NCBI RefSeq assembly: GCF_900112245.1
Contig: NZ_FOYX01000003.1
Span: forward strand, 124,001 to 188,000
Reading direction: 5' to 3'
From: Maribacter stanieri
GTDB lineage: Bacteria > Bacteroidota > Bacteroidia > Flavobacteriales > Flavobacteriaceae
DNA: 64,000 nucleotides
Positions 36,867-46,237 of this stretch are shown here, piece by piece (the stretch's first letter is position 1; the number at the start of each line of letters is the position of its first letter). A program made the translations under genes and the position numbers. The notes under the pieces were generated by a model. That model worked only from the letters and a program-made list of their open reading frames with translations. It searched no databases and was not told where the DNA came from.

Positions 36867-37517
36867 TTAGATAATACTTACTTCTTCAAAAGAGCGAATA
36901 AGGTATTCAGGTACGTTTAATTGAAAATCACAACTATTAGGGTGTATGTTCATTCCGTTGTCCATGACACCGACTGTATGCCAGCCCAATACTAAAGGAG
37001 CAATAAAGTCTTTTTTGAAATTATCACCAAAATAATAGTAAGTATTTAATTTTAGGTCTTCTTCAACCAATTTAAAATTTTTCAAATTTGGTTTCTCACT
37101 ACCTATACTTTCAGAAATAATGCAGCAATCTATGTCTTCCCAAATACCCAAAGATTTTAGTTTGTTAGATTGAGTAATTATACGACCATCTGTTATAATA
37201 CCAAGTTTCCCGTTTTTTTTCTTAACCTCTTTAATGACGTTTAGAACACCTGGAAAAGGTTTTATTTTAGGGGTATGGGTACGGTAAGTATTTAATAATT
37301 GCTCAATAGGAACACAAAAAGTTTCCGAAAGGTACAGAAACGGATTTTCACCATTTCTGTACAACGAAAATACGAAGTTAAAAAGTGTATAAACATCCTT
37401 GGGTTTCAAATTAAAGCAAATTTCCCAGTATGCAGATTTTAAAAACTCTAGTTCGTTATACAACGTATCATCTAAATCAAATACTAGCGCGGTATGTTTA
37501 TCAATCTTTATATCCAT
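36867..37517 (-). CDS. HAD family hydrolase
   Basis: This 216-residue protein has a full HAD phosphatase core: motif I DLDDTLYNE (nucleophile D14), IITDGRII as motif II near residue 107, the lysine in GSEKPNLKNF as motif III, and YYFGDNFKKDF as motif IV. The cap is the helical type found in phosphoglycolate-phosphatase-like enzymes. Its ATG lies within the end of the ATP-grasp gene, with a 17-base overlap, so the two proteins are almost certainly made together. A role as phosphatase acting before or after an ATP-grasp ligation on a sugar precursor is inference. It is the last gene of the long minus-strand series. Confidence 0.82.
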   Translation of the reverse strand: MDIKIDKHTALVFDLDDTLYNELEFLKSAYWEICFNLKPKDVYTLFNFVFSLYRNGENPFLYLSETFCVPIEQLLNTYRTHTPKIKPFPGVLNVIKEVKKKNGKLGIITDGRIITQSNKLKSLGIWEDIDCCIISESIGSEKPNLKNFKLVEEDLKLNTYYYFGDNFKKDFIAPLVLGWHTVGVMDNGMNIHPNSCDFQLNVPEYLIRSFEEVSII

Positions 37518-38475
37518 GTACTAAAACTTCACCATCATAACGTAACATAAGTAAATCTTCTGCCCAATCTTCATAGTAATTATTAGATAAATCTTCACCA
37601 AGAAGGTACTCTTTTAAAATCCATTGTACATAATTAGCACCAGAGCTATGTGTTAAAGGATAACCTCCTCCAAATCTTGGGTTAACCTCAATACCATATA
37701 TATCTTTGGTTTCTTTATGCATAAAGAATTGCACGGTTAAACATCCCCTTACTCCATCTATTTTATTTAATTGTTTTTTAATAAAAGGTACCAATTCATT
37801 TTTTTTGATAAGCCCTTTATTTACTTCCCCAGCCCTTACAAATAGTCGTTGTCTAGGTACAACACATTTTAAATACCCATTTTTTGTGTAATATAAATCA
37901 CAAGTGAACTCATCATAGAAATCATGGTCTAAATATTCTAAAAACATTAATTTCTTGTTTTCAAAGTGATACTCTGTCATTTCATCTTTGTTTTTAATAA
38001 CATAGTTATCTACACTACTACTACCGTCATAGGGTTTAATATATAGAGGAAGCTGAAATGTGTTCTTACAATATTCTTCAGCTACTTGAATACCTTTAGA
38101 CTCAAAAAAGTCGTGTATCATCCTTTTGTCTCTACATTTATGTACAAAATCGGTATCTGGTACCACAACCCTAATATTATTTTCCAAAAACAATTCTTTG
38201 TTTTCTGATAATGGTAATAATGATGGGTCAATTGTAGGAACAATTAAAGTAATCCCTAATTTTTTGCATTGTTCTAATATGACTTTAATGTAGTCTTCAT
38301 GTTTTACATTTGGAACTTTAATAAATCCATCTGCAACCATGCATCCCGCAGATAGTTCGGGGTTCATATCAGAACCGTATACTTTAGCTTCTGGAAATAT
38401 TGCTTTTAATTCTTTTTTAAAAAATCTGACCAAAGACACCCTTCGACCTACTGAGGTAATTAAAATATTGTTCAT
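37501..38475 (-). CDS. ATP-grasp domain protein (PylC/carbamoyl-phosphate-synthase-like)
   Basis: The 324-residue protein begins with a Rossmann-like PreATP-grasp segment (NILITSVGRRVSLVRFFKKE), followed by ATP-grasp. PLYIKPYDGSSSVDNY holds the nucleotide-binding lysine and Gly/Ser loop near 128-143, and GIEVNPRFGGGYPLTH near 276 supplies the metal-binding Glu and Asn. Such proteins make an acyl-phosphate and join it to an amine or thiol. The acceptor is unknown. Overlap with the HAD gene and location at the end of a capsule cluster suggest decoration of a nucleotide sugar or glycan with an amino acid or other carboxylate, but this is inference. Confidence 0.8.
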   Translation of the reverse strand: MNNILITSVGRRVSLVRFFKKELKAIFPEAKVYGSDMNPELSAGCMVADGFIKVPNVKHEDYIKVILEQCKKLGITLIVPTIDPSLLPLSENKELFLENNIRVVVPDTDFVHKCRDKRMIHDFFESKGIQVAEEYCKNTFQLPLYIKPYDGSSSVDNYVIKNKDEMTEYHFENKKLMFLEYLDHDFYDEFTCDLYYTKNGYLKCVVPRQRLFVRAGEVNKGLIKKNELVPFIKKQLNKIDGVRGCLTVQFFMHKETKDIYGIEVNPRFGGGYPLTHSSGANYVQWILKEYLLGEDLSNNYYEDWAEDLLMLRYDGEVLVHGYKD

Positions 38476-38593
38476 TTTACTAGTTTGTCTGGGCTAATTT
38501 ATTGTATATAAATAGTGTGGGGGTTAATAAAAACATATAATTTTTAAGTTTATTTTAACATAATAATCAAAAATACTATTTCTTTATACAATT

Positions 38594-39211
38594 TCAATTG
38601 AATAAATCTTTTCTTTCAATATCAAGGTCCGCCATGTAAGAACTTTGATCCAATTCCACATCAGAGGTTTTAAATACCTTAATTAAAGTTTTATAGAATA
38701 TTTGCACGTCTTGCACAAAACCTAAGTGTTCAACATAATAAATGTCTTTTGTAAATTTTTCATCCCAGCTCATGTAATTACGACCTGAAATTTGTGCTAA
38801 TCCAGTAATACCGGGTCTAACAGAAAATCGAATTCTTTCCTCAGCCTTGTAATAGGGTAAGTATTTTACCAATAATGGTCTTGGACCAATAAGGCTCATA
38901 TCACCTTTAAGTACATTAATTAATTGAGGAAGCTCATCTATAGAAGTTTTACGAATAAATATACCAAGAGGCGTTAACCTAATAGTATCAGGAAGTAGTT
39001 CACCATTTTTATCCCTTTTGTTATTCATAGTTTTAAATTTTAAAACCTTGAATATTTTCTCATTTTTACCTGGTCTTTTTTGAGTGAAAAATGGGGTGTC
39101 TTTGAAATCTATGGTTAAGATGATGGCAACTATCATTAAAATCGGAAATAATAGTAAAAGACCTATAAATGATAAAATAATATCAAATAAACGTTTAAGA
39201 ATTGGGTACAT
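38594..39211 (-). CDS. PglC-type phosphoglycosyl transferase (initiating sugar transferase)
   Basis: This small (205-residue) monotopic phosphoglycosyl transferase moves a sugar-1-phosphate from UDP-sugar to undecaprenyl phosphate, starting repeat-unit synthesis. One N-terminal re-entrant membrane helix (about 10-32) precedes the catalytic core. The core shows PFFTQKRPGKNEKIFKVLKF, KTSIDELPQLINVLKGDMS with the catalytic Asp-Glu pair near 94, and GPRPLLVKYLPYY. The length matches PglC rather than the longer WcaJ/WbaP class, which fits a bacillosamine- or amino-sugar-initiated glycan and the PglF/PglE-like genes at 54.8-57.9 kb. The exact donor is not shown. Confidence 0.9.
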   Translation of the reverse strand: MYPILKRLFDIILSFIGLLLLFPILMIVAIILTIDFKDTPFFTQKRPGKNEKIFKVLKFKTMNNKRDKNGELLPDTIRLTPLGIFIRKTSIDELPQLINVLKGDMSLIGPRPLLVKYLPYYKAEERIRFSVRPGITGLAQISGRNYMSWDEKFTKDIYYVEHLGFVQDVQIFYKTLIKVFKTSDVELDQSSYMADLDIERKDLFN

Positions 39212-39244
39212 TTTTAATTTTTAATTTTAAGTATTATAAAATCA

Positions 39245-40438
39245 CTAAATTTTAATTGAATCTACGACGGCGGCAAATTGCTTGCAAAGCAGAGATTTAT
39301 CGTAAACTGTCTCTGCTAACTTTCTTGAGTTTTTGCCCATAACCTTTAGTTTTTCTGGCTCTTTTTGTAATGCAATTAATTTTTCAGCAAATTCTTTAGG
39401 CGATTCTGGATCAACATAAACACCACAATTATGCTTTTCTACCAAATCTTTTGTCCATCCATTAGAATTAACAATAATAGGTTTTTCGGCAGATAAAGAA
39501 TCGAATAATTTGTTAGGTGAGTTAGTGCCTAGTATCGGTATATTACTAAAAGTCACCAATGATATATCACAGAAATTTACAATTTCAGAGGTTTTCTCCA
39601 TATTAAAAAAACCTAAGTAAGTTACATTGTTACAACTTTCTTTAGCTTGGTAATTTTGAATTAATTCTTTACCAGGACCACTGCCTATAAATAAAAACTC
39701 AATTGTTTTATTTTCTTTTAAAAGATGAGCTGTTTCTAAAATGTATTCTATAGCATTAGCTTGCCCTAAAGCACCAAAGTAAATAACTTTGAAGGTTTCC
39801 TCACTTATATTTAATTCCTGCATGAGAGCCATATTAGGTTCTCTAGACCAAAATGCGTCAATTTTAGCCATATTAGGTATCATACTAACTTTACTATTTG
39901 GCGTGCCTACTTTTAAAACTCCATCTTGCATTCCTGGCGATAGGGCAATGACATGAGAGGCATTTTTGTAAATACTTCGTTCAAACCATTTAGCAAGCTT
40001 AATAGCAGTCTTATTAGTAAGACCCCCCATTTGAATAGGAACCTCCGGCCATAAATCTCTTACCTCAAATAAGTAAGGTATTTTTTTAAACTTTTTTAAA
40101 ACTAAAGCCGGAAATCCAATTGTTAATGGGGTAGAGGTGGCAATTACAAAATCTATATTTTTTTCTTTTAACGCTAAATATGTAGAGTAGAACATAAAAT
40201 GCAAAAATGATTTCAGTCTAGATGCAATACTCATGGTTTGGGAATATGGCACTCTAACATAGATGACATCAATACCATCTACGGTTTTTCTTTCAAATCT
40301 TTTTTTGTTTTCTTTACCTAATGATATAACAGTAACCTTATGACCATTTTTAATAAGTTCTAAACTGTTCCAATAAGATCGGGTACCACCTGGTTGATCA
40401 GGTGTTGTGAAGTATTGATGTAGGTATAGAATGTTCAT
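39245..40438 (-). CDS. GT4 glycosyltransferase (WbuB-like)
   Basis: The protein has the two Rossmann domains of a GT-B fold, opening with MNILYLHQYFTTPDQPGGTR, an N-terminus characteristic of WbuB-type transferases. The donor-binding signatures near 220-330 include VIYFGALGQANAIEYIL. ATG 40438 is preferred over the TTG two codons upstream. The gene overlaps the acetyltransferase by 41 bases and precedes the PglC-type transferase, so it probably adds the second sugar of the repeat unit. Donor and linkage cannot be told from the sequence. Confidence 0.87.
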   Translation of the reverse strand: MNILYLHQYFTTPDQPGGTRSYWNSLELIKNGHKVTVISLGKENKKRFERKTVDGIDVIYVRVPYSQTMSIASRLKSFLHFMFYSTYLALKEKNIDFVIATSTPLTIGFPALVLKKFKKIPYLFEVRDLWPEVPIQMGGLTNKTAIKLAKWFERSIYKNASHVIALSPGMQDGVLKVGTPNSKVSMIPNMAKIDAFWSREPNMALMQELNISEETFKVIYFGALGQANAIEYILETAHLLKENKTIEFLFIGSGPGKELIQNYQAKESCNNVTYLGFFNMEKTSEIVNFCDISLVTFSNIPILGTNSPNKLFDSLSAEKPIIVNSNGWTKDLVEKHNCGVYVDPESPKEFAEKLIALQKEPEKLKVMGKNSRKLAETVYDKSLLCKQFAAVVDSIKI

Positions 40439-40985
40439 GCTCAAGTTGGTTTAATATTTTAATTGCTTCCGCCGGATTTAAATTCCAATACTTAGATTCT
40501 TTTATACTTTTAAAAGTCTCATCACTTAATCTTTTTTTGTAAAATTTTGCAGGGCTTCCGAAATAAATTGAATTTTCTGGTATATCTGTATTAACAAAAG
40601 ACATAGCACCTATTACCGCACCATCTCCAATAGTTACACCTTGTTTAATAATACAGCCTGCTGCTATCCAAACGTCATTGCCAATTGTTGTAACTTTATC
40701 ATATACACAATGCTTACTTAACCTTGGTGATGTACTTCCCCACCAATATGAGTGTTGCATACCACCTATTTGTACGCCAGGAGCTATGGATGAATAATTA
40801 CCTATTCTGGTATTTATTATTACAGTATTACAAGCAATATAATTTTCTTTGCCAATTTTTGAATCAGAGATTAACGTATTATTACTAATTTTAGTAGTGT
40901 AATGAATTTTGTTCTTTTTGATATAATCTTTAGGTATTCTTAATATTACTTTTATAAAAAAGAATATATTTTTAATTATTTGCAT
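40398..40985 (-). CDS. CatB-like hexapeptide-repeat acetyltransferase
   Basis: This 195-residue protein has a left-handed beta-helix of hexapeptide repeats (about 40-150: SKIGKENYIACNTVIINT, then TTIGNDVWIAAGCIIKQG and GAVIGAMSFVNTD). A GGMQHSYWW segment near 75 holds the likely catalytic histidine of CatB/xenobiotic O-acetyltransferases. The N-terminus is basic and amphipathic. It overlaps both neighbouring glycosyltransferase genes, so it is co-translated and likely acetylates a sugar of the repeat unit. The typical PglD N-terminal Rossmann-like domain is absent, so it is not an obvious bacillosamine N-acetyltransferase. Confidence 0.85.
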   Translation of the reverse strand: MQIIKNIFFFIKVILRIPKDYIKKNKIHYTTKISNNTLISDSKIGKENYIACNTVIINTRIGNYSSIAPGVQIGGMQHSYWWGSTSPRLSKHCVYDKVTTIGNDVWIAAGCIIKQGVTIGDGAVIGAMSFVNTDIPENSIYFGSPAKFYKKRLSDETFKSIKESKYWNLNPAEAIKILNQLEHEHSIPTSILHNT

Positions 40986-42093
40986 GTTTATTATAAAGTT
41001 GTGTGTATTTCGTTGCTATATTACTCCAACGAAATAAAGAGAAATCTATTTTGTCTAAATTATATACTTTGTAATTATCAATAAGATTTATTAGACTTAT
41101 TTTAATTTGTTCATAATCATCAATTTTACATTTTTCACCTACAGGAAAATTAAAAACCTTATCGATTCCATCATTTTCTAAATAAAGTAATGGTAAGCCT
41201 TGAGATAAACTTTCAATATATACTAAACCAAAAGTTTCGCCTTTTGAAGGCATTGCAAAAATATGATTTTCGTTATAGATTTGCTTTAATTTATTTTTAT
41301 CATTAACACTACCTATTAAATTAATAGAGTTTTTATTATTAATTGATAGTTCTTTTATTTTTTGTTCATCCTTACCGCCAGAGCCAACAATATTTAATTG
41401 TAAATTATATCCAGATTTATTTAAATTAATAATTACTGTAGCTAATTTTATTAAATTTTTTCTTGGAATTAATCTTCCAACATAAAGAATTTTAAATGGA
41501 ACAATTTCTTTTTTCTTTTCCTGATTATCTAACCAAAAATCATTGATGCCATTGTAAATTATTTTAGACTTGCTTTTTAGAGCATCTTTATTTCCTAATA
41601 TTAGTGGATGTTTAAAAAATTTATTTTGTAGCGAATCACTTATGAAAATTATTTGCTCCGCTTCATTTAATATCTCTTTTGCCATGAAAATTAAATCAGG
41701 GCGAAATTTTAAAAAAACCTCCAAATCAGTTGATCTTACCGCTACAATATATGGTATGTTATACTTTTTTTTTAATAAATATGATATACCACCATCGCTA
41801 AATAAAGTAGTAGCATGTGATATTGTTATTTTTGTTATGTCAATTTTAGAAATTAAATCATCACATAAATATGAAATTTTATTACGATATAAAATTTTAT
41901 GTGCTTTTTTAAGTTTTTTCGAATATAAAATTTTACTATAACTCGTTTTAAAATTTATATTGTTATTACCAATTGGTGTTGCTTCTCTAACTGGATTAAA
42001 TATTATTTGGGGAATATTTAATTCATCTATAGACTTATATAGGTTGCTATGAACCTTTGTTAAAGAAAAATCATTACAAATATGTAATATCAT
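40972..42093 (-). CDS. GT4 glycosyltransferase
   Basis: The 373-residue protein is GT-B. The acceptor domain is poorly conserved; the donor domain shows FKILYVGRLIPRKNL near 206 and a GETFGLVYIESLSQGLPLLY segment near 288, the GT4 E-x7-E pattern. It lies in very AT-rich DNA and is rich in I, K and N. It overlaps the acetyltransferase by 14 bases. No sugar specificity can be inferred. Confidence 0.85.
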   Translation of the reverse strand: MILHICNDFSLTKVHSNLYKSIDELNIPQIIFNPVREATPIGNNNINFKTSYSKILYSKKLKKAHKILYRNKISYLCDDLISKIDITKITISHATTLFSDGGISYLLKKKYNIPYIVAVRSTDLEVFLKFRPDLIFMAKEILNEAEQIIFISDSLQNKFFKHPLILGNKDALKSKSKIIYNGINDFWLDNQEKKKEIVPFKILYVGRLIPRKNLIKLATVIINLNKSGYNLQLNIVGSGGKDEQKIKELSINNKNSINLIGSVNDKNKLKQIYNENHIFAMPSKGETFGLVYIESLSQGLPLLYLENDGIDKVFNFPVGEKCKIDDYEQIKISLINLIDNYKVYNLDKIDFSLFRWSNIATKYTQLYNKHANN

Positions 42094-42152
42094 AATATTA
42101 CGTTCTAATTAAGGTTTTTTTAATAAGGTTGACCTAAAAATTATTTCTATAA

Positions 42153-43244
42153 TTAAATAGAATTTAAGGTTTGAATCCATTTATCCATAATAAAGTTTAA
42201 ATTAAATGAATTTACTAAAGGCAAGTTACTGTCGCTAAATTGGGTTCGTAAATTAGTGTTGGCTATCAAGTCGGATATTTTCTCTGCCATTTCATTAACG
42301 TCAAATGCTTCAATTAAGTATCCATTCACTTCACTTTGTATTATTTCATTTGGTCCAGTAGGAATATCAAAACTAACTAACGGTAACTTGCATGCTAATC
42401 CTTCAATTAAGCTCATAGGAAAACCTTCATATCTAGAAGTCATTACCATCATAGCGTAATCTTCATATAATTTATATAAATTACTGCTTTGCCCCATTAG
42501 GTTTACTCTGCCGATTAATTTTTTTTCTTCAATTTTGTTCTTAAGCATTTCTTCTTCTTCCCCAGAACCATAGATATCCCATGTAAAATCATGGTGTTTA
42601 TTTAAAACAATATCCGCAACGTCAATTAGCGTTTCAAAATTTTTCTGGGCAGTTAGTCTGCCTACACTTATAATTTTTTTAGATTCTGTATTGTATGTTA
42701 TATTATTTTGTTGTAAACTTTTGTCTATTGGGTTATAGATTTGGACTATGTTTTTAGCCCTAGTTTCTTTTTTGTAATTAAGTTCATCTGTTTTGGTAAG
42801 GCTTATTAAACAATCAGCAAAGTATGCTGTAAAATGTTCGTTGAACATTCTAAATTGTTTATTAGAAGTGCCCTTAAAACTTGAGTGAGACCAGTATATT
42901 AGCTTAGTGTTTTTAAAAAGAGTGGCAAGAACTCCTAGTGGACCAACTATAGCGCCACAGGATATTAGAATATCAATTTCATTGTCGGTAATTATTTTAC
43001 GTAATTTCTTGGAAGCATTGAAAATACCTTTTTTCATAGGTATTTGATCTTCTAATAAATAGTGATATGGTAATTCATGATTCCAATCGTAAGAATTTTG
43101 TTTCTTTTTAGCATAGCTAATAATATGAATGTCAAAATTAGGGTTAAAATTTAATTCATTTGAAATTATTGAGGTAACCCTACCTATACCTCCTCTTTCA
43201 GTTATTATACTTAAGAGGAATCCAATTTTTAACTTACCGTTCAT
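42153..43244 (-). CDS. GT4 glycosyltransferase (GalNAc-transferase-like pattern)
   Basis: This 363-residue GT-B protein opens with IGFLLSIITERGGIGRVTS. Its donor site has KKIISVGRLTAQKNFETLID near 190 and MTSRYEGFPMSLIEGLAC near 270, followed by VSFDIPTGPNEII. This ending is frequent in transferases of the WbnH/PglA-like group that add N-acetylgalactosamine or galactose, but that is only suggestive. Its start overlaps the wzx stop by four bases, giving tight coupling. Confidence 0.85.
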   Translation of the reverse strand: MNGKLKIGFLLSIITERGGIGRVTSIISNELNFNPNFDIHIISYAKKKQNSYDWNHELPYHYLLEDQIPMKKGIFNASKKLRKIITDNEIDILISCGAIVGPLGVLATLFKNTKLIYWSHSSFKGTSNKQFRMFNEHFTAYFADCLISLTKTDELNYKKETRAKNIVQIYNPIDKSLQQNNITYNTESKKIISVGRLTAQKNFETLIDVADIVLNKHHDFTWDIYGSGEEEEMLKNKIEEKKLIGRVNLMGQSSNLYKLYEDYAMMVMTSRYEGFPMSLIEGLACKLPLVSFDIPTGPNEIIQSEVNGYLIEAFDVNEMAEKISDLIANTNLRTQFSDSNLPLVNSFNLNFIMDKWIQTLNSI

Positions 43245-44686
43245 TGATAATATTTTTTCAAAAGAGACAACAGTTTGTTTCTGACTGTCAAATATTCATT
43301 ATGTTTTAAAAGTTCATTTGCAAGAATAAAAACGGTAATGCCTATGATAAGTTGTACAGAGATCATTAAAAATAAATTTATAGCTGTAAATGTTACCCCT
43401 AGCATTGAAATAAATGTTAAAACCGATATTAAGAAAAAAGGTAAAAAATCTTTAAATTGGTCTTTAAGATTGTAATCGATGATTTTTTTAGTATAAAAAC
43501 TATTGATAAAATATTCAAGTATAGAGAAAAATATAAGCCCATAAATCATATAATCAATACCAAAATTTACGGTAATTAAAATAATTGGAATTAAGATAAC
43601 TTTCTTAATAATTTCCAACTTAAGGTTTAGGTTAGAATAGCCTTTAATAAGTAAAAGATTCAAATGTAGAATCTGCAGGGGATACAACATACCCGGAATA
43701 CATAACAACTGTAAGTAGAAAATTGAAGTTTCCCATTTTTCTCCTATAGTAATTAAAATTAATGGTTTAGCAATCGCGGCAATAGCAAGCATTATTATAA
43801 AATTTAAAAACATGCTAAAACGAATGAATTGTATGAACTTTATTTTTAGGTTTTTTTTGTCATTTTGGTAATTTGATAATATTGGAAAACTAATCCTTCT
43901 TATAGCGAATGTTATATTGGTAGAAAATGGGGTTTGAAATTGATCTGCTCTAGTATAAAATCCTAATGATGTTGGTGAAAAATATTTCCCGATAACAAAA
44001 TAATACACGTTTTTATATGCGGTATTAACTAAATTGGTGATTAAAAGTTTATAACCGAAATTAAATAATTCTTTAAAGCTATTCTTAGAAAACTCAAGTT
44101 TAGGTTTCCAGTTAGAGCTTAACCATAGCATTATACTATTTAAGAAAGGTCTTAGGACAGAAAAAGCAATTAAACTCCAAACTCCATAATCTCTATATGC
44201 CATAGCAATGGCTATACTGCCAGCCAATAAAGAAGAAACAACAGCAAAAATGCCTAATTTTTTAAAATCTAGTTGTTTTGTTAAAATTGTTCGTTGTATA
44301 ATAACTAAGCCATTAATAACGAGAATAGTCCCAGAAACCTTTATTAGGTTGGTTAGTATTGGTGTATTGAAAAAAGCGGCAATATTATTTGCGACTGCCC
44401 ATAGTAAAAGATATAATAAAACAGCAGTAATTATATTGGTATAGAAAACAGTATTATAGTCTTTTTCAGTAGCATCTACCTTGCGTATTAATGCACTTCC
44501 AAAACCTGCCTCTACAACTGAATTGGTGACTGTTATAATGGCAGTTATGATGCCCACAACACCAAAATCTTCAGGTGTTAATAGTCTGGCTAAAATAATT
44601 CCGACGATGAATATTGCGCCTTGGCTAAAAACACCTTCAAATACGGTCCAACTAAAGCCTTTAATGGCCTTTTTTTTTATTGACAC
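43241..44686 (-). CDS. wzx: Wzx-type MOP-family flippase
   Basis: The 481-residue protein is highly hydrophobic, with about 12-14 predicted membrane helices. It opens with KKKAIKGFSWTVFEGVFSQG and contains LTPEDFGVVGIITAIITVTN, the hallmark of the polysaccharide transporter branch of the MOP exporters. It should flip the undecaprenyl-diphosphate-linked repeat across the inner membrane. It is transcribed with the glycosyltransferases downstream and follows wzy by 39 bases. Confidence 0.9.
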   Translation of the reverse strand: MSIKKKAIKGFSWTVFEGVFSQGAIFIVGIILARLLTPEDFGVVGIITAIITVTNSVVEAGFGSALIRKVDATEKDYNTVFYTNIITAVLLYLLLWAVANNIAAFFNTPILTNLIKVSGTILVINGLVIIQRTILTKQLDFKKLGIFAVVSSLLAGSIAIAMAYRDYGVWSLIAFSVLRPFLNSIMLWLSSNWKPKLEFSKNSFKELFNFGYKLLITNLVNTAYKNVYYFVIGKYFSPTSLGFYTRADQFQTPFSTNITFAIRRISFPILSNYQNDKKNLKIKFIQFIRFSMFLNFIIMLAIAAIAKPLILITIGEKWETSIFYLQLLCIPGMLYPLQILHLNLLLIKGYSNLNLKLEIIKKVILIPIILITVNFGIDYMIYGLIFFSILEYFINSFYTKKIIDYNLKDQFKDFLPFFLISVLTFISMLGVTFTAINLFLMISVQLIIGITVFILANELLKHNEYLTVRNKLLSLLKKYYQ

Positions 44687-44725
44687 AATATTTGGATTAA
44701 AGAGTTAAGAGGTTGGTTCATCTTA

Positions 44726-45904
44726 CTAGTTTAATTTAGTTATAGTGTCATTTTTTTGTAAGCTAATTATCAGGAAAAAATACATCATGGAAAAAGGAAA
44801 TTTATAAAACACATAAAAATTGTTGTAAATTAAAAAAGTTATAAAAAATAATAAATAGAACTTGTATAAAGGATTATTTTTATCTGATCTGTAGTTTTTA
44901 ATACTTTTAAAAGTTGGAATTAAATAAAAAGAAAACAGTAAAATACCTCCAATGACGCCTTGTTCTGCTAAAATTTCTGTATAGGAATTATGTGTAAATA
45001 ACCGGTATTTACTGTAAAAAGGAAACTGGCCTAAACCAACTCCTAGAATTGGATTTTGTATAAAAACTTCTATACCTTCTTCAATAAGTATTTCTCTCGA
45101 ATCTTTCTTGTTTGCAGTTTGTGTAACTCTGTTTTGTATACGTGATCCTTGATAAATTTTTAAGAACTGAAAACCTAATATTATTAATGCCAAAATAATG
45201 ACAAATTTTCTTGTTATTTTCCTAAATTTTGATGGATTAATCGGTTTGTTGATAAATAACCAAAAACAAATATTAATTGTAGTTATTAATAATAGACCAG
45301 CTCTAGATTGGGTTGTAAATGCAATTACTAAAAATAATAAAGGAAGAATTAGTGTAGATAAAAATAATAATTTATTCTTAAATTTTAAATAAAGATAGAA
45401 CAAAGAAAAATTAGCAAAAATACAAAAGTAGGAATATGCATTAGCGTTTAACATGAATCTGTCACGAAAATCAATTGCTGATGCAAAATTTGCACTTATA
45501 TTACCATTGATAATCATTATAATAAAAAGAGTTAGAATTGAAAAAATATAGCCGATATGGAAAAACAAACTGAAATCTACTTTTTTTGTTAATCCAATAG
45601 CAATATATGCCGCTACAACAGCTCCAAATAATGAACTTAAAGTTGTGGTAAATTCATCAAAGCCTTTGAAATAATAAATGGTGGTAAAACTTAAAAGTAA
45701 AATCATTAAGAAAATGATAAATTCCTTATTCTTGGTGTGAATAGATTTACCATCATATAAAAATGCAATACCTGCTAAGATAGGTAGTAAACCCATTGTA
45801 GCTATTTGTTGCAGTTGAAAGAATGGACCTAGTGCATTTAAAAAAACAATTACAAAAATTATAAAAATCCCAAGTAATGTTTTTGATTGTTTGCTTTTTT
45901 TCAT
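44726..45904 (-). CDS. wzy: O-antigen polymerase/ligase family protein (Wzy)
   Basis: This 392-residue membrane protein has about 10-12 helices and one larger periplasmic loop. The diagnostic Wzy_C/O-antigen-ligase segment NPILGVGLGQFPFYSKYR then HNSYTEILAEQGVIG lies near 285-320. Beside wzx and in a capsule locus it is more likely the repeat-unit polymerase than a lipid-A ligase, though the family covers both. It is the first gene after a transcriptional gap, with a -7-like box upstream. Confidence 0.85.
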   Translation of the reverse strand: MKKSKQSKTLLGIFIIFVIVFLNALGPFFQLQQIATMGLLPILAGIAFLYDGKSIHTKNKEFIIFLMILLLSFTTIYYFKGFDEFTTTLSSLFGAVVAAYIAIGLTKKVDFSLFFHIGYIFSILTLFIIMIINGNISANFASAIDFRDRFMLNANAYSYFCIFANFSLFYLYLKFKNKLLFLSTLILPLLFLVIAFTTQSRAGLLLITTINICFWLFINKPINPSKFRKITRKFVIILALIILGFQFLKIYQGSRIQNRVTQTANKKDSREILIEEGIEVFIQNPILGVGLGQFPFYSKYRLFTHNSYTEILAEQGVIGGILLFSFYLIPTFKSIKNYRSDKNNPLYKFYLLFFITFLIYNNFYVFYKFPFSMMYFFLIISLQKNDTITKLN

Positions 45905-45956
45905 TTTACTTAACTACTAAGGTTAGTTCTTGCTTTACCTGATTTGTATTTTTTAA

Positions 45957-45964
45957 CAAAAATA
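45957..45964 (-). promoter_or_regulatory. Putative -7 promoter box for the wzy-wzx-GT operon
   Basis: TATTTTTG on the minus strand fits TAnnTTTG and lies 53-60 bases before the wzy ATG. A TTG 15 bases further upstream (45980-45982) is a weak -33 match. The position, just past the terminator at 46195-46223, fits the start of a new transcript. Confidence 0.4.
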
Positions 45965-46194
45965 GGAATATCAAAAGAACAAGTATGCTATAAAGGATAA
46001 ATATAAAAGGAGCGAATTATTGTTTAACAACAACAATGTAATTTAAGTAAAAGCCTTTTTGGATTTATATATTTTTAAGTTTTATTATAACTTCCTTGAA
46101 GCAAAAATAGTGCTCAAAATGATTAGAAAGATAAAAAATCGATGTTTTACTGCTATCTACGTTATTTATCTCAAAAAAGGTAAATAGTAGGAAT

Positions 46195-46223
46195 AAAAAA
46201 AGCCCATAAAATGGGCTTTTTTT
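46195..46223 (-). terminator. Terminator after the lipoprotein gene
   Basis: AAAAAAAGCCCAT (46195-46207) pairs perfectly with ATGGGCTTTTTTT (46211-46223) around an AAA loop. It ends the minus-strand lipoprotein transcript 15 bases past its stop. Confidence 0.88.
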
Positions 46224-46237
46224 ACTCAAAGTAAAAT

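Larger units (their letters stand above)
45905..46237. other. Intergenic region between wzy and the lipoprotein gene
   Basis: This 333-base stretch holds the lipoprotein terminator (46195-46223) and the candidate wzy promoter (45957-45964). The rest is AT-rich sequence without a credible gene. Confidence 0.5.
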
